64,000 bases of DNA from Bacillota bacterium (GCA_016280725.1 JAEEHF010000036.1:1-64000), one strand, 5' to 3'; counted from the stretch's first letter, positions 20,755 through 30,672 are shown. Made by a program: numbers and translations. The notes: generated by a model from the letters alone, not told the origin.

Positions 20755-21261
20755 TTACAATGTAGCCATATAAGAGTTAAAAGAATTCTCGATTTTTTCA
20801 TCTATCATATGCTCAACATTTTCTTTTGATGAATCTTCTGCAAGAATTAGTTCAGAAACTAGAATTTGCTTTGCATTTGAAAGCATTTTCTTTTCTCCAG
20901 TAGCTAGTCCTTTTTCTTTTTGCTTAAAAGAAAGATTTCTAACAACTTCTGCTACTTCGTAGATGTCTCCGCTCTTCATTCTTTCCATGTTATCTCTATA
21001 TCTTTTATTCCAATTGCTTGTAACAATTTGAGTATTGTTATTAAAAACGTTGAAAACATCTTCAAGATTTTCGTTTCCAATAACATCTCTTACTCCAATT
21101 AACTCAGCGTTCTTAGTTGGGACCATAACTTTTACATCACCAACTGGCATTTTCATAACATAATACTTTTGAGTTTCACCTAAGAATTCTTTTTCCTCGA
21201 TAGATTCAATTGTACCCGCACCATGCATTGGATAAACTATATTATCTCCAACTTTAAACAC
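20755..21261 (-). CDS. carD: CarD-family RNA polymerase-interacting regulator
   Basis: CarD/CdnL-type protein of about 168 aa. The N-terminal TRCF-like RNA polymerase interaction domain begins FKVGDNIVYPMHGAGTIESI; a helical DNA-binding C-terminal domain follows. Members stabilise open complexes at promoters. GTG at 21261 (giving MFKVGDN, the usual family start) is preferred to the TTG at 21270, which directly abuts its AAGGAG. Transcribed alone, with its own terminator. Confidence 0.92.
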   Translation of the reverse strand: MFKVGDNIVYPMHGAGTIESIEEKEFLGETQKYYVMKMPVGDVKVMVPTKNAELIGVRDVIGNENLEDVFNVFNNNTQIVTSNWNKRYRDNMERMKSGDIYEVAEVVRNLSFKQKEKGLATGEKKMLSNAKQILVSELILAEDSSKENVEHMIDEKIENSFNSYMATL

Positions 21262-21412
21262 TTTTATCAACTCCTTCTTTAAGTGCCATAATCCAGGTTT
21301 TTAAGGTATAATTGCCCACATTTTATGTCATGTTTTCCTTAAAACCAATATAAGTATACCATAATAAGAAGAAAAAGTCAAAAGTTTTTGCTATTTTATG
21401 TCAATTGAATTG

Positions 21413-22798
21413 TTAAAATTTTATTCTATCTTCAATATATTTTTCAACCTCAGAAATAGGTATTCTTACCTGTTCCATAGTATCTCTATCTCTTATAGTT
21501 ACAGCATTATCTTCAAGGGTATCAAAATCAACTGTAATGCAGAAAGGAGTGCCGATTTCGTCCTCTCTTCTGTACCTCTTTCCTATACTTCCTGCCTCAT
21601 CGTAATCAATCATAAATTTCTTTGAAAGCTCATCGTAAATTTCAGTAGCCTTTTCAGATAGCTTCTTAGATAAAGGCAAAATAGCTGCTTTCATAGGAGC
21701 AAGTGCTGGGTGTAGTTTTAATACTGTTCTAACGTCTCCTTCTGCAATTTCTTCCTCATTATAGGCATCACATAAGAACATCAAAAATAGTCTATCTACA
21801 CCTACAGCTGGCTCAACACAATATGGAACAAACTTTTCGTTAGTTTCAGGATCCATATATGTTAGGTCCTCTTTTGAAGCTTCCATATGGCGAGAAAGGT
21901 CATAATCTGTTCTATCAGCAATTCCCCATAGCTCTCCCCATCCAAATGGGAACAAATATTCGATATCTGTGGTACCTTTACTATAAAACGACAATTCTTC
22001 CTTTGAATGCTCTCTCATTCTAAGGTTTTCTTCTTTTGCACCAAGGCTTAATAGGAACTTTTTGCAAGTATCCTTCCAGTATTCATACCACTCTAAGTCT
22101 GTACCAGGCTTGCAGAAAAATTCAAGCTCCATTTGCTCAAATTCTCTTGTTCTAAAGATAAAATTACCTGGAGTAATCTCATTTCTAAAGCTTCTACCCA
22201 TTTGACCAATTCCCATAGGCATTCTACGTCTTGTTGTTCTAAGAACATTTTTGAAGTTTACAAACATACCTTGTGCTGTTTCTGGTCTTAAATATACTTC
22301 AGATTTAGCATCTTCTGTAACTCCCATAAAGGTCTTAAACATAAGGTTAAATTTTCTAATATCTGTAAAATCTGTCTTTCCACAATCTGGACAAGGAACT
22401 TTGTTTTCCTTAATAAAATCTACTAATTGTTCATTTGTCCAACCATCAAGACCAGATACTTCTTTTCCATTGGCAAATGCCCATTCTTCAATAAGCTTAT
22501 CTGCTCTATGTCTTGTCTTACAAGCTTTACAATCTATAAGTGGATCTGAAAAGCCTCCAACGTGGCCTGTTGTAACCCAAACTTGCGGATTCATAATTAT
22601 AGCTGCATCAATACCAACATTATGCTTATTCTCTCTAATAAATTTTTGCCACCAAGCATCCTTAATGTTCTTTTTAAGCTCTGCACCTAAAGGACCATAA
22701 TCCCAAGAATTTGCTAAACCTCCATAAATTTCACTTCCCGGATATACAAAACCTCTATTTTTGCAAAGTGCAACAATCTTATCCATACTTTTGTCCAT
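21413..22798 (-). CDS. glyS: Glycyl-tRNA synthetase, dimeric class II type
   Basis: A 461-aa alpha2-type GlyRS that charges tRNA-Gly. The start is typical ([20 protein letters not shown]), motif 2 is [25 protein letters not shown], and a C-terminal anticodon-binding domain follows. ATG at 22798 has GAGGAGG 8 bases upstream. Controlled by the T-box leader immediately upstream, so expression should respond to uncharged tRNA-Gly. If CGGN is decoded as glycine here, this enzyme would also charge the decoding tRNA. Confidence 0.97.
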   Translation of the reverse strand: MDKSMDKIVALCKNRGFVYPGSEIYGGLANSWDYGPLGAELKKNIKDAWWQKFIRENKHNVGIDAAIIMNPQVWVTTGHVGGFSDPLIDCKACKTRHRADKLIEEWAFANGKEVSGLDGWTNEQLVDFIKENKVPCPDCGKTDFTDIRKFNLMFKTFMGVTEDAKSEVYLRPETAQGMFVNFKNVLRTTRRRMPMGIGQMGRSFRNEITPGNFIFRTREFEQMELEFFCKPGTDLEWYEYWKDTCKKFLLSLGAKEENLRMREHSKEELSFYSKGTTDIEYLFPFGWGELWGIADRTDYDLSRHMEASKEDLTYMDPETNEKFVPYCVEPAVGVDRLFLMFLCDAYNEEEIAEGDVRTVLKLHPALAPMKAAILPLSKKLSEKATEIYDELSKKFMIDYDEAGSIGKRYRREDEIGTPFCITVDFDTLEDNAVTIRDRDTMEQVRIPISEVEKYIEDRIKF

Positions 22799-22828
22799 AA
22801 AACATTCCTCCTCGTTTTTTATATAAAC

Positions 22829-23059
22829 AAAAATCGTCCCTAAGTCCTTAAAGTAACTTAAAGACTTAGGGACGAAAATATACTTTCCGCGATTCCACCC
22901 TAATTGATAGCTTATTTATCCATAAAACTATCCACCTTAATTATATGAGACACTCAAAAGTTCCAAACAATCTCAAAGTTTCCTCATACTTTCAGCTATG
23001 TATGAAGTCTCTTGAAAAACTATTCTTAAGATTATTACTCTTCATCATCGTGTCAATCT
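22829..23059 (-). promoter_or_regulatory. T-box riboswitch leader of glyS
   Basis: The minus strand contains the T-box core TTAGGGTGGAATCGCGG (consensus AGGGTGGNACCGCG), which forms the antiterminator by pairing with the tRNA acceptor end. It is followed by a competing terminator hairpin, CGTCCCTAAGTC/GACTTAGGGACG (22835-22874), with a TTTTT run. The upstream part folds into a Stem I region. A candidate GGA glycine specifier is present (in TTTGGAAC), but I could not place the specifier loop with certainty. Confidence 0.93.
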
Positions 23060-23065
23060 TGAATT

Positions 23066-23094
23066 AAAATATCACAATTGAAATTTAAAGTCAA
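23066..23094 (-). promoter_or_regulatory. Promoter of the glyS T-box transcript
   Basis: -35 TTGACT (23094-23089), 17-base spacer, -10 TATTTT (23071-23066). It lies just past the miaB stop codon. Confidence 0.65.
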
Positions 23095-23109
23095 TTGATT
23101 ATACATTAT

Positions 23110-24501
23110 TTATACTATTTCTCCCTTTAGAAACCAAACGTGTTGTGAAACAATCTTTACTTCAATTTCTTTACCAATTAAGTCTTTAGGTCCCTCAAAG
23201 TTTACTATTTTATTTGAAGGAGTTCTTCCTGTAAGAACTTCCTTATTTGTCTTGCTTTCACCTTCTACAAGAACTTTTTGTATTGTCCCAACATATTTAT
23301 TCATACTTATTTCTGTCATTCCATCGCACAAAGTTTTAAGTCTATTAAACCTTTCTGACTTTATTTCCTCTGGAATATGATTTGGCATTTTTTCAGCTCT
23401 AGTTCCCTTACGAACACTATATATAAACATAAATACTTGTTCATAGTCCATTTGTCTTACAACATCTAGAGTATCTTCAAAGTCTTCTTCAGTCTCACCT
23501 GGGAAACCAACAATAATATCTGTAGTAAATAAAGCATCTGGAATCTTTTCTTTAATTCGTTTTGCAAGACTTAAGTATTCTTCTTTAGAGTATCCTCTAT
23601 TCATATCTTTTAAAATTTTAGTACTTCCTGATTGAAGTGGCAAGTGAATAACTCTAGAGATTTTATTACTCTTAGAAATAACATCTATTACATCATCTTT
23701 GAAGTCTTTTGGATGAGGTGATGTAAATTTAATAGTATTAATTCCTTCTATTTTATCGATATCTGAAAGTAAGTTTGCAAAGTTATATCCTTCTCTTGGA
23801 TTATATGAGTTAACATTTTGCCCAAGAAGAAGAATCTCTTTACAGCCATCTTTAGCTAATTCTTTAATCTCATGAATAATATCTTCAGGAGCTCTTGATC
23901 TTTCTCTTCCTCGTACATAAGGAACAATACAATAAGAGCAAAAGTTGTTACAACCATTCATAATAATAACTGACGCTTGTGTTTTACTTTCTCTTTTAAC
24001 AGGTATGCCTTCATATATTTCTCCATCAATATCCCAAACATCAATTATTCTTTTTTCCTCATTTTGAACAATCTTTCTATATAGAAGTTCTGGAAGTTTA
24101 TAAATATTATGTGTTCCAAAAACTATATCAACTAGTTGATAACTTTTTTTAATTTTATCAATTACATGTGGTTCCTGAGACATACAACCAGCAAAACAGA
24201 TAATCATATTGTTTTGGGCTTTAATATTCTTTAGTTCTCCAAGTTTGCCAAATACTTTCTCCTCAGCATTTTCTCGTATAGAGCAAGTATTAAAAATAAC
24301 AATATTAGCATCATTAAATGAATCAGCTGGCGCGTATCCCATTTTTTCAAGCATTCCAGCCATTGATTCACTGTCTGCCTCATTTAGTTTGCAACCTAAT
24401 GTTACTATAAAATACTTCCTGTTTTGTCCCAACGCCTTAATTTTATCTATATATTCGAGTTGTTTTTTGATTTCATCTTCTGGAACTGTTGCTACCGCCA
24501 T
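23110..24501 (-). CDS. miaB: tRNA-2-methylthio-N6-dimethylallyladenosine synthase
   Basis: Radical-SAM methylthiotransferase that modifies A37 of tRNAs reading UNN codons. Order: N-terminal MTTase domain (FIVTLGCKLNEADSE...FNTCSIRENAEEKV, ...FAGCMSQE), radical SAM cluster motif CNNFCSYC followed by IVPYVRGRERSR, and a C-terminal TRAM domain. Length of 463 aa fits the family. ATG has AAGGAGG upstream. A hairpin terminator separates it from the zinc-ribbon gene before it. No clear terminator precedes the glyS promoter. Confidence 0.95.
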   Translation of the reverse strand: MAVATVPEDEIKKQLEYIDKIKALGQNRKYFIVTLGCKLNEADSESMAGMLEKMGYAPADSFNDANIVIFNTCSIRENAEEKVFGKLGELKNIKAQNNMIICFAGCMSQEPHVIDKIKKSYQLVDIVFGTHNIYKLPELLYRKIVQNEEKRIIDVWDIDGEIYEGIPVKRESKTQASVIIMNGCNNFCSYCIVPYVRGRERSRAPEDIIHEIKELAKDGCKEILLLGQNVNSYNPREGYNFANLLSDIDKIEGINTIKFTSPHPKDFKDDVIDVISKSNKISRVIHLPLQSGSTKILKDMNRGYSKEEYLSLAKRIKEKIPDALFTTDIIVGFPGETEEDFEDTLDVVRQMDYEQVFMFIYSVRKGTRAEKMPNHIPEEIKSERFNRLKTLCDGMTEISMNKYVGTIQKVLVEGESKTNKEVLTGRTPSNKIVNFEGPKDLIGKEIEVKIVSQHVWFLKGEIV

Positions 24502-24523
24502 CTTGCCCTCCTTACTAAAATAA

Positions 24524-24551
24524 AAGACCTAAATTAAAAAATTTAAGTCTT
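24524..24551 (-). terminator. Terminator between the zinc-ribbon gene and miaB
   Basis: AAGACTTAAATT/AATTTAGGTCTT stem (one G-T pair) with a T-rich loop, followed by TTATTTT on the minus strand. Confidence 0.75.
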
Positions 24552-24558
24552 ATAATAA

Positions 24559-25047
24559 TTATTTTTTTCTTTTCTTAGGTCCCTTATCTTTTTTATGCAT
24601 TTCTCCGTAAGCGCTAATATCGATAATATTGTCTTTATTCATCACTTTTGAAAAAGACATAGAACTAATTTCACCTTTTGATGATTCTTCTAATTGTTCA
24701 GTGCTTTCATATGCCATAATAATTGAGTTATGACATATAGGACATTCAAATGTATTATCAGTATCCTTATACATTATTGGAATTTCTTCTCCACAATAAG
24801 GACATATAACTGTATTATCTTCAAAACTTTCGTGAATTTCGTCCTCTAAATCCAAAACAATTTCTGATAAATCATCAAATTTTTCAGATAATTCATTTTG
24901 CTTTTCATTTAAATGAACAACATAAGATGTAAAATCTGAAAGCATATCTTGAATAACATGCAAAACCTTTGTACGTTCTTCTTCATTCGAAATCGAATTG
25001 TTAATTTGTTCAACTTGTTTTGCCATTTTATCTCTAATATTTGACAT
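24559..25047 (-). CDS. Coiled-coil zinc-ribbon protein
   Basis: A 162-aa protein. A helical, Glu-rich N-terminal half (about 1-75) is followed by a four-cysteine zinc ribbon (CPYCGEEIP...CPICHNSI) and a basic tail (KKDKGPKKRKK). It resembles the clostridial CD1247-type small proteins that sit next to efp; this is from memory of the family and not certain. Its ATG overlaps the efp stop codon by one base, so the two are translationally coupled. Confidence 0.75.
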   Translation of the reverse strand: MSNIRDKMAKQVEQINNSISNEEERTKVLHVIQDMLSDFTSYVVHLNEKQNELSEKFDDLSEIVLDLEDEIHESFEDNTVICPYCGEEIPIMYKDTDNTFECPICHNSIIMAYESTEQLEESSKGEISSMSFSKVMNKDNIIDISAYGEMHKKDKGPKKRKK

Positions 25048-25604
25048 TATACTCTCTCCATGTATTCTCCTGTACGGGTATCAATACGAATTTTATCTCC
25101 AATTTCTACAAATAGAGGAACATTAACCTGATAACCCGTTTGAGTTGTAGCAGGCTTAAGCGCTCCTGTAGAAGTATTACCTTTAAATCCAGGTTCTGTA
25201 TATGTAATCTCAAGTTCTACAAACATAGGTGGCTCTACACCAAATACTTTACCTTTGTATGAAAGAACTTTAACTTCCATATTATCTAATAAATAATTTA
25301 AGATGTCTCCCAAATCGTCCTTTGTAAGTGGTAATTGCTCATATGTATCGTTATCCATAAAGTAGTATGTATCTCCATCATTATATAGATATTGCATAGT
25401 TTTTCTATCGATTTGAGCTTCTTCAACTTTTGTTGTAGGATTAAATGTTTGCTCTGTAACAGCGCCTGTAATAACGTTCTTAAGCTTTGTTCTAACAAAT
25501 GCTGCTCCTTTTCCTGGTTTTACATGTTGGAATTCAACAATTCTATATACTTGCCCTTCCATCTCAAAAGTCATACCATTTCTAAAATCTCCTGCTGTTA
25601 GCAT
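25047..25604 (-). CDS. efp: Elongation factor P
   Basis: A 185-aa, three-domain tRNA-shaped factor that relieves ribosome stalling at polyproline. The domain I loop reads [12 protein letters not shown], with the lysine at the tip. The C-terminal part reads [30 protein letters not shown], as is usual. Start supported by AAAGGAG. First gene of a two-gene unit with the zinc-ribbon protein. Confidence 0.97.
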   Translation of the reverse strand: MLTAGDFRNGMTFEMEGQVYRIVEFQHVKPGKGAAFVRTKLKNVITGAVTEQTFNPTTKVEEAQIDRKTMQYLYNDGDTYYFMDNDTYEQLPLTKDDLGDILNYLLDNMEVKVLSYKGKVFGVEPPMFVELEITYTEPGFKGNTSTGALKPATTQTGYQVNVPLFVEIGDKIRIDTRTGEYMERV

Positions 25605-25694
25605 TAAAATTCTCCTTTCAATTATTTAGTCTCTACTAAAATCTTTGTAATTTTACTATAAAAAATCTCTGTTTTCAACATTTTTACATAAAAA

Positions 25695-25721
25695 AACTGC
25701 TCACCAATCAGGTAAGCAGTT
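25695..25721 (-). terminator. Terminator after the 75-aa ORF
   Basis: AACTGCTTACC/GGTGAGCAGTT stem (one G-T pair), five-base loop and a T-run on the minus strand, 9 bases after the stop. Confidence 0.85.
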
Positions 25722-25729
25722 TATAACTA

Positions 25730-25957
25730 TTAGCGTACCAAAGCAGCTGAAAAACCAAAATTGATCTTAAGCCCTCTGACAAACTCATCCTTAAGCTCTG
25801 GCGTCTGAAAGCGATACGTTTTTTCCTGTTCTTTTTTAGGAAGATGTGGGCATTCCCTCACTTTCTTTCCAAGACAGGTTTCAGCCCATTTGTCGAGCTT
25901 GTCACTCTCCTGAAGAGAAACAATGACAGTAGCAATTCTAGACCGCTTCTTAAGCAT
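25730..25957 (-). CDS. Hypothetical 75-aa basic protein, compositionally odd
   Basis: No family recognised. Lys/Arg/Glu-rich with two cysteines. It is supported as a gene by AAGGAGG seven bases before ATG and by a downstream terminator. GC content is clearly above the neighbours. It lies about 108 bases downstream of the large structured RNA and on the same strand, so the two may belong together, possibly as a transferred module. Codon 5 is CGG. A +1 shift there would give an unrelated 33-residue peptide, so the full product needs ordinary triplet reading. Confidence 0.6.
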   Translation of the reverse strand: MLKKRSRIATVIVSLQESDKLDKWAETCLGKKVRECPHLPKKEQEKTYRFQTPELKDEFVRGLKINFGFSAALVR

Positions 25958-26064
25958 GAAATAACCTCCTTGTTTTGTTTTCTATGATAAAAGAGTCACA
26001 AGGATAAAACAATAATCATTACCGAGAGCAATCTTAACACATTAACATAATTTTATCAATAGAC

Positions 26065-26462
26065 AAAAAAACCCCCCCACCAGGTCTGTGTGGGGAGGCT
26101 AAAGAACATCCGGACTATGCCGGATGGCGATAATGGGGCCATGCAAAGGCCCGCAACCGCGCTATCACCGGTAATGCCGTACTAATATGAGCTGATCAGA
26201 CTCACATGGGCTCGAAACCCCCAACGATTTTGAACCCCGTCTCTGGTAAAATGTCCAGAATAAGGTTCCGCTTCACTTTGCATAAGTGAGCTATTATCGT
26301 TGTGTACGTGATGAGGCCGGGCATTTTATGCCCGAAAAAAACTCATCGTCCCGAACGGGTCAGTCCCCAACCTCAGACATCAAACATGATCGTTTGTGAG
26401 GCTGGAGTGCCCCATAACTAATCAGTCTAATTAACTGGGGCATGGATTCCTTCCATCGCGCA
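26065..26462 (-). ncRNA. Large structured RNA of unknown class (about 400 nt)
   Basis: A 400-nt stretch of about 50% GC in a 30% GC genome, with its own promoter and terminator and no ORF. Hairpins readable on the minus strand include GCCCC...GGGGC, CCAGCCTCA/TGAGGTTGG enclosing CAAAC/GTTTG, GATGAG/CTCATC enclosing CGGGCAT/ATGCCCG, CTGG/CCAG, GGTGATA/TATCGCC enclosing GGGCC/GGCCC, and a perfect CATCCGG/CCGGATG. A long-range AACGAT/ATCGTT pairing is also possible. I checked for features of tmRNA (tag ORF, CCA end), RNase P (GAGGAAAGUCC), SRP RNA, 6S, group I/II introns and T-box, and found none. Confidence 0.75.
26072..26098 (-). terminator. Terminator of the structured RNA
   Basis: CCTCCCCAC pairs with GTGGGGGGG around an ACAGACCTG loop, followed by a T7 run on the minus strand. 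Confidence 0.88.
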
Positions 26463-26468
26463 GTCATT

Positions 26469-26497
26469 ATATTAACATAACCTCTAATATATGTCAA
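26469..26497 (-). promoter_or_regulatory. Promoter of the structured RNA
   Basis: Perfect -35 TTGACA (26497-26492), 17-base spacer, -10 TAATAT (26474-26469). Transcription would start near 26462, exactly where the GC-rich structured segment begins. Confidence 0.8.
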
Positions 26498-26527
26498 CTA
26501 TTTTTTTTAATTTTTTTAAAAAAATTT

Positions 26528-26578
26528 AAGGCATTCTCCAAAAAGCCTGTAATTACTGACTTTTTGGGAAAATGCCTT
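26528..26578 (-). terminator. Terminator of the gatCAB operon
   Basis: A long, slightly imperfect hairpin (AAGGCATTTTCCCAAAAAG with its complement) followed by AAATTTTTTT on the minus strand, 12 bases after the gatB stop. Confidence 0.88.
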
Positions 26579-26590
26579 TAACATTTTATG

Positions 26591-28021
26591 TTATTTTAGA
26601 TGTTCTAGTACTAATTTGTTAATAATTTGAGGATTACCCTTTCCTTTTAGTTCTTTCATACATTGTCCAACCAAGAAGCCAAGGGCTCTATCTTTTCCTG
26701 CTTTGTAATCAGCAACAGATTGTGGATTAGCCTCAACAACCCTATCTACTACTTCTTTTATAGCACTTTCATCACTTATTTGCATTAATCCCTTTTCTTT
26801 AACTATTTCTTCTGCTTCTTTTCCGGTATTTATCATTTCTTCAAATACTTTCTTAGCTATTGAGTTTGAAATAGTTCCTGAATCTATTAATTTAATTAAT
26901 TTTGCGAAACTATTAGCAGTAAACGGTAGATTTGAATAGTCTATATCTTGCTCTCTTGCTATTCTAATAATATCTGTCATTATCCAGTTACTAACAGCTT
27001 TAGGATTATTACATTCTTTAGAAGCATCCTCAAAGAAGTCTGAAAGAGCTTTAGATGAAGTGATAATTCCAGCATCATATTCTGGAAGATTTAATTCACT
27101 AATATATCTTGTTTTTCTCGCCTCCGGAAGTTCAGGAAGATTCTTTTTAATATCTTCTATATATTCATCTGAAAGTCTGATAGGCATTAAATCTGGCTCT
27201 GGGAAATATCTGTAATCATGAGCATCTTCTTTTGTACGCATTGAATAGCCCATTCCTTCTGCTTCGTCCCAACGTCTTGTTTCTTGATATATTTCACCGC
27301 CTGATTCTAATACTTCTTTTTGTCTTTGAATCTCAAAATTAATCGAGTGTTCAATTGCTCTAAATGAATTTAAATTTTTAGTTTCAGTTCTAGTTCCAAA
27401 TTCTTTTTGTCCTACTGGTCTTAAAGAAAGGTTAACATCTGCTCTTAAAGAACCTTCTTGCATCTTACAATCTGAAACTCCAATATATTCCAAAATTCCT
27501 TTTAGCTTCTCAACATATGCGACTGCTTCTTCAGCGCTTCTCATATCGGGTTCTGAAACTATTTCTATAAGTGGAACACCAGCTCTATTTAAATCTACTA
27601 AAGTTCCTCCTGTATATGTGTCGTGAACTAACTTTCCAGCGTCTTCCTCTATGTGTATTCTTGTTATTCCAAGATGCTTAGAAGTACCATCTTTAAGCGT
27701 AACATCAAATCCGCCACCTACGCAAAGAGGCAAATCGTACTGTGATATTTGATATGCTTTTGGTAAATCTGGATAAAAATAATTCTTTCTGTCTTGCTTA
27801 GAGTTTTTAGTTATGCTACATCCAGTTGCAAGTCCAGCTTTTATAGCATATTCAACAACTTTTTCATTAAGTACTGGAAGTGCTCCTGGCTGACCAGTAC
27901 AAACTGGACAACAATGAGTATTAGGGTCTCCACCAAATTCAGTAGTACACCCACAATATATCTTAGTTTTAGTACTTAGTTCTGCATGAACTTCAATACC
28001 AATTATTACTTCGTAATCCAT
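26591..28021 (-). CDS. gatB: Asp/Glu-tRNA amidotransferase subunit B
   Basis: The tRNA-binding kinase subunit of GatCAB, which converts Glu-tRNA-Gln (and Asp-tRNA-Asn) to the amidated forms. It starts with the conserved YEVIIGIEVHAELST and a CGC...HCCPVC zinc site, continues with LNRAGVPLIEIVSEPDM, and ends in the YqeY-like tail domain (AGKDRALGFLVGQCMKELKGKGNP). Length of 476 aa is standard. It follows gatA by 11 bases with AAGGAGG before its ATG. Confidence 0.97.
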   Translation of the reverse strand: MDYEVIIGIEVHAELSTKTKIYCGCTTEFGGDPNTHCCPVCTGQPGALPVLNEKVVEYAIKAGLATGCSITKNSKQDRKNYFYPDLPKAYQISQYDLPLCVGGGFDVTLKDGTSKHLGITRIHIEEDAGKLVHDTYTGGTLVDLNRAGVPLIEIVSEPDMRSAEEAVAYVEKLKGILEYIGVSDCKMQEGSLRADVNLSLRPVGQKEFGTRTETKNLNSFRAIEHSINFEIQRQKEVLESGGEIYQETRRWDEAEGMGYSMRTKEDAHDYRYFPEPDLMPIRLSDEYIEDIKKNLPELPEARKTRYISELNLPEYDAGIITSSKALSDFFEDASKECNNPKAVSNWIMTDIIRIAREQDIDYSNLPFTANSFAKLIKLIDSGTISNSIAKKVFEEMINTGKEAEEIVKEKGLMQISDESAIKEVVDRVVEANPQSVADYKAGKDRALGFLVGQCMKELKGKGNPQIINKLVLEHLK

Positions 28022-28032
28022 TAGTGCCCTCC

Positions 28033-29487
28033 TTACTTGTTCATCTCATACGTATATGCAACTCTATACAAAGTTTCTTCATTAAAGTGTTTAGCAATTA
28101 TTTGCATGCCAATTGGAAGTCCGCTATTATCTTTTCCACAAGGAATAGAGATTGCTGGTACTCCTGATATATTAATTGGTACTGTGTACAAATCCATTAA
28201 ATACATTTCAAGTGGATTAGATATTTTTTCGCCTATGCTCCATGCTGTAGTTGGAACAGTAGGAGTAATAATAACATCACATGATTTAAATGCTTCATCA
28301 AAGTCGTTTTTAATTGCTGTACGAACTTTTTGGGCCTTTTTGTAATAAGCATCATAATATCCAGCAGATAATACATATGTACCTAATAGGATTCTTCTCT
28401 TAACTTCTTTTCCAAATCCTTCACTTCTTGAGTTTTTGTAAATGTCTTTAAGTGACTCATAGTTTTTTGATCTAAATCCATATCTAATTCCATCGAATCT
28501 TCCTAGGTTTGAAGATGCTTCAGCACAAGCAATAATGTAGTATGTTGGAAGAGCATACTTTGTAATAGGAAGTGAGATATCCTTAACTTCTGCACCTAAT
28601 TCTTTTAGCTTATTAATTGCTTTTTCAATGTTTTCTCTAACTTCTTTTTGAAGGCCTTCACCAAAGTACTCTTTTGGAACACCAATCTTAATACCTTTAA
28701 TATCATTTACTAATGCCTTAGAGTAGTCCTTCTTTTCAATGTTTGCAGATGTTGAGTCCATGTTATCATGACCCGAAATTGCAGTAAGCAAATTTGCATT
28801 ATCCATAACATCTTTACTCATTGGTCCAATTTGATCAAGTGATGAAGCAAAGGCAACAAGTCCATAACGAGAAACCAATCCATATGTAGGTTTCATACCA
28901 ACTATTCCACAAAGTGAAGCTGGTTCTCTAATTGACCCACCTGTATCTGAACCTAAAGAAACTGGTGCCATGTCCCCAGCAACAGAAGCAGCGCTTCCAC
29001 CTGAACTTCCTCCAGGAACTTTTGATAAATCACAAGGGTTCTTTGTAGCAAAAAAAGCTGAGTTTTCTGTTGAACCACCCATAGCAAATTCATCCATATT
29101 AGCTTTTCCAAGAATTATCATGCCATTTTCTTTGATAAGCCTAGTAACAGTGGCATCGTAAGGGCTAACGTAATTTTCAAGCATCTTAGAAGCACATGTT
29201 GTTTTTATACCCAAAACATTAATATTATCTTTGACAGCTATTGGAATACCATAAAAATATGGAAGCTCATCAAATTTATTATTTGAAATAGCCTCTTCTA
29301 GGCCTTTTTGCTTTAATTCTGCATCAGCTAGCGCTTGTTCTTTGCAAAGTGTAATGTATGCTTTTATGTTTTCATCTTTTTCTTCAATCGATTTATAAAA
29401 TGCGTTAACTACATCAGCACAAGTAAACTCTTTATTTTTATACCCATCTCTTATTTCATGGGCAGTAAGTTTTATTATATCTCTCAC
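28033..29487 (-). CDS. gatA: Asp/Glu-tRNA amidotransferase subunit A
   Basis: The amidase subunit of GatCAB, releasing ammonia from glutamine. The amidase signature is clear ([18 protein letters not shown], then [12 protein letters not shown]), and the catalytic Lys is in [10 protein letters not shown], giving a Lys-Ser-Ser triad. Length of 484 aa is typical. The GTG start at 29487 has AAAGGAG nine bases upstream. Middle gene of gatC-gatA-gatB. Confidence 0.97.
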   Translation of the reverse strand: MRDIIKLTAHEIRDGYKNKEFTCADVVNAFYKSIEEKDENIKAYITLCKEQALADAELKQKGLEEAISNNKFDELPYFYGIPIAVKDNINVLGIKTTCASKMLENYVSPYDATVTRLIKENGMIILGKANMDEFAMGGSTENSAFFATKNPCDLSKVPGGSSGGSAASVAGDMAPVSLGSDTGGSIREPASLCGIVGMKPTYGLVSRYGLVAFASSLDQIGPMSKDVMDNANLLTAISGHDNMDSTSANIEKKDYSKALVNDIKGIKIGVPKEYFGEGLQKEVRENIEKAINKLKELGAEVKDISLPITKYALPTYYIIACAEASSNLGRFDGIRYGFRSKNYESLKDIYKNSRSEGFGKEVKRRILLGTYVLSAGYYDAYYKKAQKVRTAIKNDFDEAFKSCDVIITPTVPTTAWSIGEKISNPLEMYLMDLYTVPINISGVPAISIPCGKDNSGLPIGMQIIAKHFNEETLYRVAYTYEMNK

Positions 29488-29514
29488 TCGAAAAAACTCC
29501 TTTAATATAATCTT

Positions 29515-29799
29515 TTAAACCATAGGTGGAAGTAGGAATGCTATTCCATTCGATGATGGAGCATTTTGCATAAGTGCTTCTCTATCTATAGATTCCTTGA
29601 CTTCATCTTTTCTAAATACATTATATGCATCTAATGCAAATGCCGACTCTGCTACATTTTCAGTATTAACCTCTTGAATTTGTTCTGCAAACTTAACTAT
29701 ATTTTGCATATCTAGTGTATATCCTTCGATTTCCTGTTCATTTAGATTTAGCATACTAAGCATCGCAATATGTTCAATATCTTTTCTTGAAATCTCCAT
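29515..29799 (-). CDS. gatC: Asp/Glu-tRNA amidotransferase subunit C
   Basis: A 94-aa small subunit that clamps GatA to GatB. It shows the family pattern: helical N-terminus (ISRKDIEHIAMLSMLNLNEQE), a linker, and an extended C-terminus (FRKDEVKESIDREALMQNAP) that ends in the hydrophobic LLPPMV. First gene of the operon. Confidence 0.95.
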   Translation of the reverse strand: MEISRKDIEHIAMLSMLNLNEQEIEGYTLDMQNIVKFAEQIQEVNTENVAESAFALDAYNVFRKDEVKESIDREALMQNAPSSNGIAFLLPPMV

Positions 29800-29857
29800 T
29801 TTTAGCCTTCTTTCACTAAGAATTTCTCAAGAGATTATATATTAAAGGGCAAAAAAA

Positions 29858-29885
29858 ATCAAGGGAATAGCACGTTTCCCTTGAT
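29858..29885 (-). terminator. Terminator after the small SLH gene
   Basis: ATCAAGGGAA/TTCCCTTGAT stem with a nine-base loop and a T8 run on the minus strand. Confidence 0.9.
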
Positions 29886-29892
29886 ATATATT

Positions 29893-30498
29893 CTAATATC
29901 CTACACCACTTTGATGATTATAATAACGATACAAAATGGTAGCAACTTCTGCTCTAGTTAATGTTCTACCTGGTCCAAAAGTACCATCTTCGTACCCGTT
30001 GATATAGTCATATGCAACACAATGAGCAAGCATTATATACTGCATGTCTGTAATGCTATTAATATCTGAAAATGTTGGTGATGAGACTTCTTGTTCAGTT
30101 TCTCTAAGCTGAATATCACACTTTCCTAATAATTCTACGACTTCAGCTCTTGTAATCGGCTCATCTGCATTTTTATCATTGATTAAACCTTTTGTAATAA
30201 CAGAATAATCTTCTGCACATTCAATATAAGGTGATGACCAATGTTTATATCTATGAACATTAATAAAGTTCTCACCAGGAAGTGAAGCTACCATCATTAG
30301 TTTAATAAATTCGCCTTTCTTGATAGCTCCTTCTGGCCTATATGTTCCATCTTCGTATCCATTTATAACTCCAGCATCCACTAATGGTTTAATATACTCT
30401 TCAGCCCAATGTCCTGAAATATCCGAAAGATTTAAAGCCGATGCAAAGCTTAAAGTAATGGTTATAACTATAACTAAAGTACAAATTATTTTTTTCAT
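29893..30498 (-). CDS. Short three-SLH-domain secreted protein
   Basis: A 201-aa protein made almost only of a signal peptide (about 1-21) and three SLH domains. The first (INGYEDGTYRPEGAIKKGEF) and third (INGYEDGTFGPGRTLTRAEV) are well conserved; the second (ADEPITRAEVV) is degenerate. Such proteins bind secondary wall polymers non-covalently. With no further domain it may cap wall sites or act as an adaptor; this is inference. GGAGGT precedes the ATG. Own terminator. Confidence 0.88.
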   Translation of the reverse strand: MKKIICTLVIVITITLSFASALNLSDISGHWAEEYIKPLVDAGVINGYEDGTYRPEGAIKKGEFIKLMMVASLPGENFINVHRYKHWSSPYIECAEDYSVITKGLINDKNADEPITRAEVVELLGKCDIQLRETEQEVSSPTFSDINSITDMQYIMLAHCVAYDYINGYEDGTFGPGRTLTRAEVATILYRYYNHQSGVGY

Positions 30499-30628
30499 AT
30501 ATATACCTCCGTATTAAATGACAATACTTCTTGTAAACTATAATAATGATATCATAAAAGAAAACTGTTATAACCCTTAATAATCAAAAAAAATAACATT
30601 TAACATTCCCGTAAAAGAAGTGTAATAA

Positions 30629-30667
30629 AACAGACCATAAATGATTATTAACCATCTATGGTCTGTT
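30629..30667 (-). terminator. Terminator after rny
   Basis: AACAGACCATA/TATGGTCTGTT 11-bp stem followed by TTATT on the minus strand, 5 bases after the stop. Confidence 0.8.
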
Positions 30668-30672
30668 ATTTA

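Noticed and set aside
26065-26462. tmRNA, RNase P, SRP or group I/II intron identity for the structured RNA
   Set aside because: No tag ORF or CCA end, no RNase P or SRP consensus motifs, and no intron core motifs found by eye.
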